In this document: one piece after another, positions 26,986 through 36,325 of the stretch
Numbering within the stretch: position 1 is the first letter of the stretch
How the letters are laid out: every line of letters starts with the position of its first letter
DNA from: an uncultured Holophaga sp.
GTDB taxonomy: Bacteria; Acidobacteriota; Holophagae; Holophagales; Holophagaceae
Direction of reading: 5' to 3'
Assembly (NCBI RefSeq): GCF_963677305.1
Contig: NZ_OY781925.1
Coordinates: 805,501-869,500, forward strand
DNA length: 64,000 bases
The notes under the pieces: model-generated
Database searches by the model: none
Told to the model about the DNA's origin: nothing
Seen by the model: the letters and a program-made list of their open reading frames with translations, nothing else
Position numbers and translations under genes: made by a program

Positions 26986-28320
26986 ATGGAACGACTTCGG
27001 CAGCTGTTCTCCAACCCCGAACTGCGCAAGCGGCTGATCTTCACGCTTGTGCTGCTGCTGGTCTACCGTCTCGGCGTTCATGTGTCAGTGCCCGGCGTCA
27101 ATGCCGAGGCACTGGCCAAGAACATCGGCAAGGCCGGTGATCTCCTGAACGTGGTGGACCTCTTCTCCGGAGGCGCCTTCAAGAAGTTCTCGGTGTTCGC
27201 CCTGGGCATCACGCCCTACATCACGGCGAGCATCGTTCTCCAGTTGATGGGAGCGGTCGTTCCGTCCATCGACAACCTCCAGAAAAAGGAGGGCGAGGCC
27301 GGACGCCAGAAGATCAACCAGTGGACCCGCTACCTCACCGTCGTCCTGGCCTTCGTCCAGGGCTTCGGCATCGCCTCCCTGGCGCAGAACATGGGTACGG
27401 ATGTGGTGGCCGATCCCGGCTACGGTTTCCGGATCCTGTGCGCCTGGACCCTGGCCACCGGTTCCCTCTTCGTGATGTGGATCGGTGAGCAGATCACCGA
27501 CCGCGGCGTGGGCAACGGCATCTCACTCCTCATCTTTGCAGGCATCGTGGCGGGCCTCCCCAAGGGGGTCTCGACCCTGGGCACCATGTTCAGGGACTCC
27601 ATCCTGAACAAGGGGAATGTGGCGCCTCCGGGTGTCTACATTCTGCTGGTCGCGGCCATGCTGGTGGTCCTCATCGCGGTGGTCCTGGTGGAGAGCGCTT
27701 ACCGGCGCATCCCCATCCACTACGCCCGACGCTCGGACTCCTCGCGGATGGCCAGTCAGCGGAGTTCCTACATGCCCCTCAAGGTGAACACCGCCGGGGT
27801 CATGCCGGTGATCTTCGCCAGCTCGGTCATCTTCTTCCCGGCCACCATCGCCCAGTTCACCCAGTGGGAGTGGCTGGCCAAGGTGTCGAGCTACATCAAT
27901 CCCAGCGCCCACTTCTGGTACTACACCCCGATCTTCGTGGCGGTGGTCGTCTTCTTCGCGTTCTTCTACACGAGCATCGTCTTCAATCCCGACGAGACGG
28001 CGGAGAACATGAAGAAGTCCGGGGGCTATATTCCCGGCATCCGTCCCGGGAAGGAGACCAGCATCTACATGGATGGCATTCTCTCGAAGCTCACCTTCGC
28101 GGGTGCCATCTACCTGGCCCTGGTTTCCATCGTCCCGCTCCTCATCCTGAACAACATGCCCGGGCTCAACTTCTACTTCGGGGGCACCTCGCTGCTCATC
28201 GTTGTGGGTGTGGCCATGGACACCGTTGCCCAGCTCGAGAGCTACCAAGTCATGCGTCACTACGACGGATTCCTCGAGCAGGGGCGTGTCCGCGGTGGCC
28301 GCGGAGGCAGATCACGATGA
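26986..28320 (+). CDS. secY: Protein translocase subunit SecY
   Basis: Pore of the Sec translocon in the inner membrane. The 444 residues hold ten hydrophobic segments. Landmarks are YRLGVHVSVPGV, the plug-region GGAFKKFSVFALGITPYITASIVLQL, GNGISLLIFAGIV, and the cytosolic loop DETAENMKKSGGYIPGIRPG. Ends in a Gly/Arg tail ([10 protein letters not shown]). Its stop overlaps the adk start by 4 bp (ATGA). Confidence 0.97.
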   Translation: MERLRQLFSNPELRKRLIFTLVLLLVYRLGVHVSVPGVNAEALAKNIGKAGDLLNVVDLFSGGAFKKFSVFALGITPYITASIVLQLMGAVVPSIDNLQKKEGEAGRQKINQWTRYLTVVLAFVQGFGIASLAQNMGTDVVADPGYGFRILCAWTLATGSLFVMWIGEQITDRGVGNGISLLIFAGIVAGLPKGVSTLGTMFRDSILNKGNVAPPGVYILLVAAMLVVLIAVVLVESAYRRIPIHYARRSDSSRMASQRSSYMPLKVNTAGVMPVIFASSVIFFPATIAQFTQWEWLAKVSSYINPSAHFWYYTPIFVAVVVFFAFFYTSIVFNPDETAENMKKSGGYIPGIRPGKETSIYMDGILSKLTFAGAIYLALVSIVPLLILNNMPGLNFYFGGTSLLIVVGVAMDTVAQLESYQVMRHYDGFLEQGRVRGGRGGRSR

Positions 28321-28970
28321 AGGTTCACATCCTGCTTGGACCTCCCGGGAGCGGGAAGGGAACCCAGGCCAAACGTTTGGTTGAAAAATTTGCTTTGAGT
28401 CACCTATCAACGGGTGATATTCTGAGAGATGCCGTTTCGAAAGGAACGGAAATAGGCCTTCGGGCCAAGGCCATCATGGCCTCCGGTCAACTTGTGGACG
28501 ACGACACGGTGAACGGACTTGTCTTTGCGCGGCTGCGGGACGAGAACGGATCTGTGCTGTTCGATGGCTATCCACGAACCCTCCAGCAGGCTGAGGCGCT
28601 CGCGACTTTCCTCTCGGCGAATCAGATCAAGCTCGGGCTCGTGGCGGACATCGAAGTCCCTGAGTCACTTCTGGAAGCCCGTGTGGTCGGACGGCGCACC
28701 TGTAGCAACAACGCGTGTGGCGCCATTTATCACCTCGAAACCAAGCCCCCCCGGGCAGAGAATGTCTGCGATCTGTGCGGAAGTCCCCTGAAGCATCGCT
28801 CTGATGACACCTCTGAAGCCTTCCGGAGCCGGATGGAAGCGTTCAACGCGACCTTCAAGCCCCTGCAGGCGTACTACCAGGGTGGCGAGAACTACCGGCT
28901 TGTCGATGGCTGCAGGCAACCGGAAGAGGTGTTCGGATCCGTGGCTAAGCTTTACGAGGAGCACGCTTGA
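28317..28970 (+). CDS. adk: Adenylate kinase, LID with four cysteines
   Basis: Interconverts 2 ADP with ATP and AMP in the cytosol. The 217 residues show the P-loop [13 protein letters not shown] (residues 8-20), FDGYPRT (82-88) and the LID domain with Cys129, Cys134, Cys151 and Cys154, consistent with zinc binding, though the first pair is spaced CX4C rather than the usual CX2C. The ATG overlaps the secY stop. The first third uses codons such as TTG, CTA, TCA, AGA, ATA and AAA that neighbours avoid, so the gene stands out by composition. The stop overlaps infA. Confidence 0.96.
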   Translation: MKVHILLGPPGSGKGTQAKRLVEKFALSHLSTGDILRDAVSKGTEIGLRAKAIMASGQLVDDDTVNGLVFARLRDENGSVLFDGYPRTLQQAEALATFLSANQIKLGLVADIEVPESLLEARVVGRRTCSNNACGAIYHLETKPPRAENVCDLCGSPLKHRSDDTSEAFRSRMEAFNATFKPLQAYYQGGENYRLVDGCRQPEEVFGSVAKLYEEHA

Positions 28971-29185
28971 GCAAGGAAGAAGCCATTGAGCTGGAAGCCA
29001 CAGTGGTGGAATCGTTGCCCAACGCGGTCTTCCGGGTTGAGCTGGAGAACAAGCACCAGGTCCTGGCTCACATCAGTGGGAAGATGAGGAAGAATTTCAT
29101 CCGCATCCTTCCTGGTGACCGCGTCCTGGTCGAGGTGACCCCCTACGATCTGAGCCGGGGGCGCATCATCTACCGATTCAAGTAA
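28967..29185 (+). CDS. infA: Translation initiation factor IF-1
   Basis: Binds the 30S A site during initiation. The 72 residues form the OB fold with [47 protein letters not shown], ending [12 protein letters not shown], as in the family. The start is a TTG at 28967 overlapping the adk stop (TTGA), with CGAGGAG 5 nt upstream; no ATG fits. The rare start suggests coupling to adk or low expression. Confidence 0.95.
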   Translation: MSKEEAIELEATVVESLPNAVFRVELENKHQVLAHISGKMRKNFIRILPGDRVLVEVTPYDLSRGRIIYRFK

Positions 29186-29202
29186 ACATCGAGAGGTTTC
29201 CC

Positions 29203-29319
29203 ATGAAAGTACGGCCCTCTGTGAAGAAGCTGTGCGAACACTGCAAGGTGGTCCGTCGCGAAGGTATTGTGCGGATCATCTGCAAGAAGAACCCCAAGCA
29301 CAAGCAGCGTCAGGGTTAA
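29203..29319 (+). CDS. rpmJ: 50S ribosomal protein L36 (bL36), zinc form
   Basis: A 38-residue protein beginning [19 protein letters not shown]. Cys11, Cys14, Cys27 and His32 form the zinc site, so this is the zinc-containing type. A GAGAGG about 5 nt upstream of the ATG is the ribosome binding site. It lies between infA and rpsM, the expected place. Confidence 0.95.
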   Translation: MKVRPSVKKLCEHCKVVRREGIVRIICKKNPKHKQRQG

Positions 29320-29328
29320 GGAGACGGC

Positions 29329-29697
29329 ATGGCACGTATCGCTGGTATCGATCTGCCGGTCCAGAAGCGAGTCGAAATCGCGCTGACCTACATCTATGGC
29401 ATTGGCCGCGTCAAGGCCCACAGCATTCTCGACCGCGCCAAGGTCGACTATGGCACCCGGGTCCGTGATCTCACCGAAGACGAGATCGGACGCATCCGCA
29501 AGGTCATCTCCACCGAAGAAGTGGTGGAAGGTGATCTCCGGAAGAACATCAGCCTCGACATCAAGCGGCTGATGGACATCGGCTGCTACCGGGGCCTGCG
29601 CCACCGCAAGGGCCTCCCGGTCCGCGGCCAGCGCACCCACACCAACGCCCGCACCCGCAAGGGCAAGCGGAAGACCGTCGCCGGCAAGAAGAAGTAA
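29329..29697 (+). CDS. rpsM: 30S ribosomal protein S13 (uS13)
   Basis: Head protein contacting the P-site tRNA and the B1 bridge. The 122 residues include [56 protein letters not shown] and a basic end. AAGGAG precedes the ATG. First gene of the alpha-operon part after rpmJ. Confidence 0.97.
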   Translation: MARIAGIDLPVQKRVEIALTYIYGIGRVKAHSILDRAKVDYGTRVRDLTEDEIGRIRKVISTEEVVEGDLRKNISLDIKRLMDIGCYRGLRHRKGLPVRGQRTHTNARTRKGKRKTVAGKKK

Positions 29698-29713
29698 GGT
29701 TTGAGGAACTGAT

Positions 29714-30121
29714 ATGGCAAAGACCCAGTCCAAGACCGCCGGAAAGAAGGTGGTCAAGAAGAAGGAAAAGAAGAACGTCCCCCACGGTGTGGCTCACATC
29801 CAGGCGTCCTTCAACAACACCATCATCTCCATCTCCGACCCCATGGGGAACATGCTCTGCTGGGCTTCCAGCGGCAACCAGAACTTCCGTGGCACGCGCA
29901 AGGGCACGCCCTTCGCCGCCCAGATCGCCTCTGGTATCGCTGCTGAGGCTGCCAAGGAGCACGGCGTCCGCTCTGTGGATGTCCGTGTGAAGGGCCCCGG
30001 TGCCGGCCGCGAATCCGCGATCCGCGCCCTGAACGCTGCAGGCATTTCGGTGACCAGCATCCGCGACGTCACCCCCATTCCCCACAACGGTTGCCGCCCC
30101 CCCAAGCGGCGGCGTGTGTAA
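29714..30121 (+). CDS. rpsK: 30S ribosomal protein S11 (uS11)
   Basis: Platform protein near the Shine-Dalgarno helix. The 135 residues have a Lys-rich N terminus and [48 protein letters not shown] and [16 protein letters not shown], the family end. GAGGA lies before the ATG. Followed by rpsD after 16 bp. Confidence 0.97.
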   Translation: MAKTQSKTAGKKVVKKKEKKNVPHGVAHIQASFNNTIISISDPMGNMLCWASSGNQNFRGTRKGTPFAAQIASGIAAEAAKEHGVRSVDVRVKGPGAGRESAIRALNAAGISVTSIRDVTPIPHNGCRPPKRRRV

Positions 30122-30137
30122 TAGAGGAGGTTAGAGA

Positions 30138-30770
30138 ATGGCTCGTTACTCTGAAGCCGTATGCCGCCTCTGCCGTCGCGAAGGCATGAAGCTTTACCTG
30201 AAGGGCGACCGCTGCTTCAAGGAAAAGTGCTCTTTCGAGACGCGCAAAGGCAAGATTCCCGGCCAGCACGGCGCTGGCAAAACCAAGAAGCCCACCGGCT
30301 ATTCCCTCCAGCTCCGCGAGAAGCAGAAGGTGAAGCGCATCTACGGTGTGCTCGAGAAGCAGTTCCGGCTCTATTTCGAGAAGGCCGAGAGCAAGAAGGG
30401 CCAGACCGGCCACAACCTGCTCGCCTTCCTGGAACAGCGCCTGGACAACGTCGTCTACCGTCTGGGCTTCGCCCCCAGCCGCGCCGCCGCCCGTCAGATG
30501 GTCATGCATGGCCACATCCTGGTGAATGGCAAGCGGGTGGACATCCCCAGCTACCAGACCAAGGCCGGTCAGAGCGTTGAGCTCTGCGAGCGGTCCAAGG
30601 CCAATGACTTCATCAAGTCCTCCCTGGAGACCGCGGCTGGCCGTGGCATCCCCAAGTGGCTCACCCTTGATGCCACTGCTTTCAAGGGGCAGATCATTGC
30701 CGCCCCGACCCGCGAAGACGTGCCTCTCGATATCAACGAGCAGTTGATCGTGGAACTCTATAGCAAGTAA
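30138..30770 (+). CDS. rpsD: 30S ribosomal protein S4 (uS4), zinc-type
   Basis: Primary 16S rRNA 5'-domain binder; in E. coli it represses the alpha operon. The 210 residues start [23 protein letters not shown]; Cys9, Cys12, Cys26 and Cys31 form a zinc knuckle present only in some S4 proteins. The S4 RNA-binding domain is seen at [34 protein letters not shown] is the ribosome binding site. rpoA follows after 10 bp. Confidence 0.97.
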   Translation: MARYSEAVCRLCRREGMKLYLKGDRCFKEKCSFETRKGKIPGQHGAGKTKKPTGYSLQLREKQKVKRIYGVLEKQFRLYFEKAESKKGQTGHNLLAFLEQRLDNVVYRLGFAPSRAAARQMVMHGHILVNGKRVDIPSYQTKAGQSVELCERSKANDFIKSSLETAAGRGIPKWLTLDATAFKGQIIAAPTREDVPLDINEQLIVELYSK

Positions 30771-30780
30771 GGGGACAGGA

Positions 30781-31752
30781 ATGCTGAACCTCAGCGATTT
30801 CCAAAGGCCGCGGCTCGCGGAAGTGAACGCCGCGACCAAGACTGCCGGGTATGGCGAATTCGTCGCCTACCCTTTCGAGAGGGGCTTCGCCACCACGGTG
30901 GGCCACTCTCTGCGTCGGGTGCTGCTCAGCAGCATCCAGGGCGCGGCGGTCACCAACGTCCGGATCAAGGGCGTCCAGCACGAGTTCACCGCCCTGCCTG
31001 GGGTTCTGGAGGATATCACCCATATTCTCCTGAACCTCAAGCAGATCCCTTTCAAGCTCCACAGCTCCGCCCCCCAGATCGTCACGATCAGCCAGAAGGG
31101 CGAGGGCGTGGTCACCTCCGGCTCCATCCAGACCAACCAGAACGTGGAGGTCGTGGATCCCAACATCCACATCGCCACCCTGGGCGAGGATGGAGAGCTT
31201 GAGATGGAGATCCAGGTCAGCCAGGGTCGGGGTTTCCTGACCGCTGACCGGAACCTGGATGAGCGGCTTGGATTGGGATTCATTCCGGTGGATTCCAACC
31301 ACAGCCCCATCGTCCGGGTCAACTACACCGTTGAGCCTGCCCGCGTCGGCCACAGCACCGACTACGAGAAGCTGACCCTTCAGGTCTGGACCAACGGCAC
31401 CGTCGACCCCAAGGACGCTGTGAGCGACGCCGCTCTGATCATCCGGGAGCACTTCATGATCTTCGCCCGCCAGGACGAAGAGGCGGTTGAAGTCGAATCC
31501 GGCGTAGCGGTCCTGAGCAGCGAAAACGTCAACAGCATGCTCTCCAAGTCCGTCGAGGAACTGGAGCTCTCCGTCCGCGCCAACAACTGCCTGCGCAACG
31601 CCAATATCACGACCATTGGCGAGCTGGTGCAGCGGACCGAGGCTGAGCTGATGAAGACCAAGAACTTCGGGAAGAAGTCCCTCCAGGAGATCAAGGACGA
31701 ACTCGCTCGCATCGGACTCTCGCTCGGCATGCGCATCGAACAAGAAGTCTAA
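30781..31752 (+). CDS. rpoA: DNA-directed RNA polymerase subunit alpha
   Basis: Assembles the core enzyme (N-terminal domain) and contacts UP elements and activators (C-terminal domain). The 323-residue length is canonical. The N-terminal part has [29 protein letters not shown], and the C-terminal domain has [41 protein letters not shown] with the helix-hairpin-helix. GGGG precedes the ATG. It is 9 bp from rplQ. Confidence 0.98.
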   Translation: MLNLSDFQRPRLAEVNAATKTAGYGEFVAYPFERGFATTVGHSLRRVLLSSIQGAAVTNVRIKGVQHEFTALPGVLEDITHILLNLKQIPFKLHSSAPQIVTISQKGEGVVTSGSIQTNQNVEVVDPNIHIATLGEDGELEMEIQVSQGRGFLTADRNLDERLGLGFIPVDSNHSPIVRVNYTVEPARVGHSTDYEKLTLQVWTNGTVDPKDAVSDAALIIREHFMIFARQDEEAVEVESGVAVLSSENVNSMLSKSVEELELSVRANNCLRNANITTIGELVQRTEAELMKTKNFGKKSLQEIKDELARIGLSLGMRIEQEV

Positions 31753-31761
31753 GGAGTTCCC

Positions 31762-32148
31762 ATGCGTCACAATGTTGCCGGCAAGCGCCTGGGCCGTACC
31801 ACCAACCAGCGCAAAGCCCTCATGAAGAACCTGGCCACCGCCCTGCTCACCTCTGAGCGGATCGAGACCACTCTGGTCAAGGCCAAGGAGCTCCGCAAGT
31901 TCGTGGAGCCCTTCATCACCCTCGCCAAGAACGACACGGTGGCCAACCGCCGTCTCGCCATGGCCCGTCTCGGCAGCAAGAGCATCGTCCAGAAGCTCTT
32001 CGCCCCCGAGTTCCGGAACCGCTTCACCGAGCGGCCCGGAGGGTACACCCGCATCCTCAAGCTGGGCCACCGTCTGGGTGATGCCGCCGATATGGCCATC
32101 ATCGAGCTCGTGGACTACACCCTGCCCGAGGTCAAGGAAGCCGAGTAG
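31762..32148 (+). CDS. rplQ: 50S ribosomal protein L17 (bL17)
   Basis: Large-subunit tunnel-exit protein, last gene of the superoperon. The 128 residues begin MRHNVAGKRLGRTTNQRKALMKNL and contain LLTSERIETTLVKAKELRKFVEP, the family marks, then RPGGYTRILKLGHRLGDAADMAIIELV. AAGGAG is the ribosome binding site. A terminator-like hairpin follows within 20 bp. Confidence 0.97.
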   Translation: MRHNVAGKRLGRTTNQRKALMKNLATALLTSERIETTLVKAKELRKFVEPFITLAKNDTVANRRLAMARLGSKSIVQKLFAPEFRNRFTERPGGYTRILKLGHRLGDAADMAIIELVDYTLPEVKEAE

Positions 32149-32168
32149 ACCTCCAGGTCTGCCTCGAG

Positions 32169-32190
32169 AGCGCCCCGCAAGGGGCGCTTC
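32169..32190 (+). terminator. Terminator-like hairpin after rplQ
   Basis: AGCGCCCC and GGGGCGCT form a perfect 8-bp stem with a GCAA tetraloop, followed by TTCTGCTAT. The U content is modest, but the position 20 bp after the last gene of the superoperon supports termination. Confidence 0.75.
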
Positions 32191-32213
32191 TGCTATATCT
32201 GGGGACCAAAAGC

Positions 32214-32235
32214 AAGGGCCCCTTCCGGGGCCCTT
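32214..32235 (-). terminator. Intrinsic terminator of purA
   Basis: AAGGGCCCC and GGGGCCCTT pair as a 9-bp stem with a 4-nt loop. Read on the minus strand it is followed by TGCTTTTGG, a U-rich tail. It lies 18 bp past the purA stop and faces the rplQ terminator. Confidence 0.75.
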
Positions 32236-32253
32236 CCAAGGACGCTTGGAGGA

Positions 32254-33567
32254 TCAGAGCATCCCATCCAGGAAGGAGGGGGAGTAGAGGAGACCCTCCA
32301 CCCGGTCGGGACCGGTGCTGAGGTAGGCAATGGGGGTCTCAACCAGATCCACCAGGGCATCCAGGTAAACCCGGGCTTCGGTGGGCAGGTCCTCCAGGCG
32401 GGTGACGCCTCGGGTGGGCTTCTGCCAGCCGGGGAAGTACTTGATCTCGGCCCTGAGCTCGTTCCAATCGGCTGCACAGGCCGGGAGCTTGGAGGTGACA
32501 CGACCCTCGCCGTCCCGGTAGCCGACCACCATGCCCACCTGCTCGAAGCCATCGAGGACATCCAGTTTCATGAGGCCGATGCCGTCCACGCCATTGGTCA
32601 GGCAGGCGTGGCGGGTGATGGGGGCATCGAACCAGCCACAGCGGCGGGGTCGTCCGGTGGTGGTGCCGAACTCGCGACCGGCCTCGCGGATGCGGTCTCC
32701 GGTGGCATCCAGCAGCTCAGAGACCATGGGGCCTTCGCCCACACGGGTGGTGTAGGCCTTGGCGACGCCGAGGATCCGATCCAGGGCCTTGGGAGGAAGG
32801 CCGGTGCCGGTGAAGAGGCCCCCCAGGCTGCAGTTGGAGCTGGTGACGAAGGGGTAGGTTCCGTGGTCGATATCCAGCAGGGTAGCCTGGGCGCCCTCGA
32901 AGAGGATGGACTGTCCCTGTTTCCAGGCCTGCATGAGCTGGGTCTGGGCATCCCCGATGAGGGGCAGGAGAGGTTCGGCAATGGCCAGGATGTCCGACAC
33001 GATGGTCTGGAGGGAGGGCAACTCGGCGGCAGCCGAACCCAGGCGGAGGCGAACCTCTTCATAGCCGGTGGCGATGCGGTCCGCCAGGGTTTCGGGGTGG
33101 AGCAGATCCCCCAGGCGCACCCCCATGCGGGCGATCTTCATCTCATAGGCCGGTCCGATGCCGCGCCCAGTGGTCCCGATCTTGACCTTGCCCTCTCCGG
33201 CCTCCCGCCAGCGGTCCAGGGCGATGTGGTGGGGCAGGATGACATGGGCCTTGTCCGAGAGCAGCAGGCGCCCCATGAGGTCATAACCCCGGTCCGCCAG
33301 ACGCTTGAGCTCTTCCCGGAAGACCTCGAGGTTGAGGACCACACCCGAGCCGACCACCAGGAAGCAGTCCGTATGGAGGGCTCCGCTGGGGACCTGGTGG
33401 AGGGCGATGCTCTGTCCTTCGACCACGACGGTGTGGCCGGCATTGTTCCCGCCCTGGAAGCGGACGACGTTCTGGTAGCGGGCACTGAGAAGATCGACGA
33501 GCTTGCCTTTCCCCTCGTCCCCCCACTGAAGGCCCAGGATGGCTAGATTGGGTGGAACCTCGTGCAT
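32254..33567 (-). CDS. purA: Adenylosuccinate synthetase
   Basis: GTP-dependent first committed step from IMP to AMP. The 437 residues show the GTP-binding GLQWGDEGKGKLVDLL, GGNNAGHTVV, and TTGRGIGPAYE, TGRPRRCGWFD and the KPTRGVTRL substrate loop. It starts with ATG preceded by TAGGAG 7 nt upstream. Its promoter should lie in the 240-bp gap shared with the divergent clpC; no consensus was found there. Family assignment is secure. Confidence 0.97.
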   Translation of the reverse strand: MHEVPPNLAILGLQWGDEGKGKLVDLLSARYQNVVRFQGGNNAGHTVVVEGQSIALHQVPSGALHTDCFLVVGSGVVLNLEVFREELKRLADRGYDLMGRLLLSDKAHVILPHHIALDRWREAGEGKVKIGTTGRGIGPAYEMKIARMGVRLGDLLHPETLADRIATGYEEVRLRLGSAAAELPSLQTIVSDILAIAEPLLPLIGDAQTQLMQAWKQGQSILFEGAQATLLDIDHGTYPFVTSSNCSLGGLFTGTGLPPKALDRILGVAKAYTTRVGEGPMVSELLDATGDRIREAGREFGTTTGRPRRCGWFDAPITRHACLTNGVDGIGLMKLDVLDGFEQVGMVVGYRDGEGRVTSKLPACAADWNELRAEIKYFPGWQKPTRGVTRLEDLPTEARVYLDALVDLVETPIAYLSTGPDRVEGLLYSPSFLDGML

Positions 33568-33807
33568 GGCAGAACTCCTAAGCGGTCAGACTACCGCGAA
33601 AAGCCTTGATTTTCCACGCGGATTTGGGGGATGGCAGGGCGCTGGAGAGGGCTCGGGGAGCAGAATCCGGTATCGATCCTGGCACTTCCCGGGCCCTCTG
33701 GTCACCCAAAGGCCGAAGGGGACAAGCTCCCATGATGGGGTTAACCTGAACGCACTGGTCCGCATGGACGTTTGAACAACTGGTCTGTCCTGCCCCGAGG
33801 GGGAAAC

Positions 33808-36258
33808 GTGTTCGAGAAATTCACCGAGAAGGCCCGTCGCGTCATGTTCTTCGCCCGGTACGAGGCGAGCCAGTTCGGTGCCGAGAGCATCCAAAGCGGG
33901 CACCTGCTCCTGGGGCTCCTGCGGGAGGCGGAGAAGACCTCCACTCAGCTGCTCGAGCGCATGGGGGTCCAGACCAACCAGCTCCGGGACCGGCTCATCG
34001 CCTCGCTTACCCCGCGGGATCGGAAGGTGGTGCCCAGCAGCACCTCCATCGATATCCCCATGGAGGAGGAGGTCAAGCGCATCCTCCAATACGCCACCCA
34101 GGAGAGCGCCAAGCTCAACCACAAGCATGTGGGGGCCGAGCACCTCCTCCTGGGCATGCTCAGGGAGGAGGAGTGCCTGGCGGGACGCCTCCTGCGGGAG
34201 TCCGGCGCTGACCTCATCGCCGCCAAGGAGATCCTCCTCGAGTCCAGCAAGGAGGAGAAGATTGCCAAGAAGAAGAAGGAGCATCCCCTCCTGGCTGAGT
34301 TCGCCCGGAACCTGAGCGAACTTGCGGAGCGGGGCATCTTCGACAACCTCATCGGCCGGGATGCCGAGGTGGAGCGCATCATCCAGATCCTCTCCCGGCG
34401 CCGGAAGAACAACCCCATCCTCCTGGGAGAGGCGGGGGTGGGCAAGACCGCCATTGTGGAGGGGCTCGCCCAGAAGATCTTCGAAGGGGTGGTCCCCCCC
34501 GGGCTCCAGGAGAAGCGGATCTATGCTCTGGACCTCTCCCTGGTGGTGGCCGGGACCAAATACCGGGGACAGTTCGAGGAGCGCCTCAAGGCCATCATCG
34601 CTGAGGCCTCCAAGGATCCCAGCGTAGTCCTCTTCATCGACGAGGTGCACAGCATCATCGGCACCGGTGCCGCCGAGGGCAGCCTGGACGCCGCCAACAT
34701 CCTGAAGCCCGCGCTGAGCCGGGGCGAGATCCAGTGCATCGGGGCCACCACCCACAAGGAGTTCGCCAAGTACATCGACAAGGACCGCTCCCTGGTGCGG
34801 CGCTTCCAGCCGGTGACCGTGAATCCCCCCGACGAGGAGGAGAGCCTCCGGATCCTGGAGGGCATTCGCAGCCGGTACGAACTCTTCCATCGGGTCCGCT
34901 ACACACCGCCCACCCTCAAGGCTGCGGTCTATCTGGCCAACCGTTACATCACCGACCGCTTCCTGCCTGACAAGGCCATCGACCTGCTCGACGAGGCGGG
35001 GGCCCGGGTGAAGCTCCGAGTGGGCGCTGCGGGTGGGGGTGCGCCCCGGGTGGAGGAGGAGCTGCACCGGGTCATCAACGAGATGAATGAAGCGGTGCTG
35101 AATCGGGATTTCGAACGGGCCGTGCTGCTGCGGCAGAAGGAGATCCAGCTCCGGGAGCAACTCCAGGGCACCGAGAAGGAGCTGACCGATGAGGACTACG
35201 ACCGCTTCGCCGAGGTCCAGGAGCAGGACATCGAGGATGTGGTCGCCTCCTGGACGGGCATTCCCATCAAGGCCCTCAAGAACGAGGAGAAGCAGAACCT
35301 GGCCCACATGGAGCACCGCATCAACGAGCGGGTCATCGGCCAGGAGGCTGCGGTCAGTGCGGTCAGCCGGGCGGTCCGCCGGGCCCGTACTGGGCTGAAG
35401 AACCCCAACCGCCCCATGGGCTCCTTCCTCTTCCTGGGACCCACGGGCGTCGGCAAGACCGAGTTGGCCAAGACCCTGGCCACCTTCCTCTTCGGGGATC
35501 CCAAGAAGATGCATCGCTTCGACATGTCGGAGTTCATGGAGAAACATGAAGTCTCCAAGCTTCTCGGGGCACCTCCGGGGTATGTGGGCTATGAAGAAGG
35601 CGGCCTCTTGACGGATCGCGTTCGGCGCAACCCATACTGTGTTCTGCTTTTCGATGAAATCGAAAAGGCCCATCCCGACCTGATCAACATCCTGCTGCAG
35701 ATCTTCGATGACGGTATTGCCACCGATGCCTTCGGGAACCAGGTCGACTTCAAGAACACCATCATCATCATGACCAGCAACGTGGGCAGTCGGGAGCTCC
35801 TGACCGACAAGTCCCTGGGATTCGTGGAGCAGGAGCAGCGTGTCGACGCCAAGGCCGGGGATGCCCTCAAGGTGCTGAAGCGCACCTTCCCCCCCGAGTT
35901 CCTGAACCGCATCGACGAGATCGTGGTCTTCAATCGCCTCGGGGATGCCGAACTCCACAAGATCGTCCGCCTGCTGATCTTCGACCTGAACCAGACCCTG
36001 AAGACCCACGGTCTGGAGGTGGACCTCTCCGAGGCCGCCGTGGACTGGATCCTCAAGACCACGTCCCGGGACCGCTCCTACGGGGCCCGGCCTCTGCGCC
36101 GCGCCATCCAGAAGTCCGTGGAAGATCCCCTCGCGGAGCTCATGGTCGCTCAGGAGACCGTCCCCTCCGGCCGCGTATGCTTCGAGGCCGGTCCTGAGGG
36201 CCTGGTCCCGGCCTTCACGGAGACCCCAAGCGGAGAGGCCCAGCCCGCGATACCCTGA
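33808..36258 (+). CDS. clpC: ATP-dependent Clp protease ATP-binding subunit ClpC
   Basis: AAA+ unfoldase that feeds substrates to ClpP for protein quality control. The 816 residues contain the double Clp-N domain (about 1-145), first AAA module with GEAGVGKTAIVEGL, the UVR-containing middle domain (VLNRDFERAVLLRQKEIQLREQL) and second AAA module with GPTGVGKTELAKTL and LLFDEIEKAHPD. The UVR motif and lack of a long coiled M-domain separate it from ClpB. I take the GTG at 33808 (MFEKFTEKARRVMFFARYEA), with CGAGGGGG upstream; the frame extends to a TTG at 33772. No CIRCE or CtsR-like direct repeat was recognised in the 5' gap. Confidence 0.95.
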   Translation: MFEKFTEKARRVMFFARYEASQFGAESIQSGHLLLGLLREAEKTSTQLLERMGVQTNQLRDRLIASLTPRDRKVVPSSTSIDIPMEEEVKRILQYATQESAKLNHKHVGAEHLLLGMLREEECLAGRLLRESGADLIAAKEILLESSKEEKIAKKKKEHPLLAEFARNLSELAERGIFDNLIGRDAEVERIIQILSRRRKNNPILLGEAGVGKTAIVEGLAQKIFEGVVPPGLQEKRIYALDLSLVVAGTKYRGQFEERLKAIIAEASKDPSVVLFIDEVHSIIGTGAAEGSLDAANILKPALSRGEIQCIGATTHKEFAKYIDKDRSLVRRFQPVTVNPPDEEESLRILEGIRSRYELFHRVRYTPPTLKAAVYLANRYITDRFLPDKAIDLLDEAGARVKLRVGAAGGGAPRVEEELHRVINEMNEAVLNRDFERAVLLRQKEIQLREQLQGTEKELTDEDYDRFAEVQEQDIEDVVASWTGIPIKALKNEEKQNLAHMEHRINERVIGQEAAVSAVSRAVRRARTGLKNPNRPMGSFLFLGPTGVGKTELAKTLATFLFGDPKKMHRFDMSEFMEKHEVSKLLGAPPGYVGYEEGGLLTDRVRRNPYCVLLFDEIEKAHPDLINILLQIFDDGIATDAFGNQVDFKNTIIIMTSNVGSRELLTDKSLGFVEQEQRVDAKAGDALKVLKRTFPPEFLNRIDEIVVFNRLGDAELHKIVRLLIFDLNQTLKTHGLEVDLSEAAVDWILKTTSRDRSYGARPLRRAIQKSVEDPLAELMVAQETVPSGRVCFEAGPEGLVPAFTETPSGEAQPAIP

Positions 36259-36325
36259 TAGGGCATCTTCCCGATTTTCGGCGGCCGCCCCTGCGGCGAC
36301 CGAGCATCACCTTTGACCCCTTGCC

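Noticed and set aside
33568..33807. CIRCE or CtsR operator before clpC
   Set aside because: No TTAGCACTC-N9-GAGTGCTAA or the CtsR heptad repeat was found in the gap.
33586..36009. 807-codon frame antisense to clpC
   Set aside because: Acidic leucine-rich shadow translation without recognisable domains, while clpC is unambiguous.
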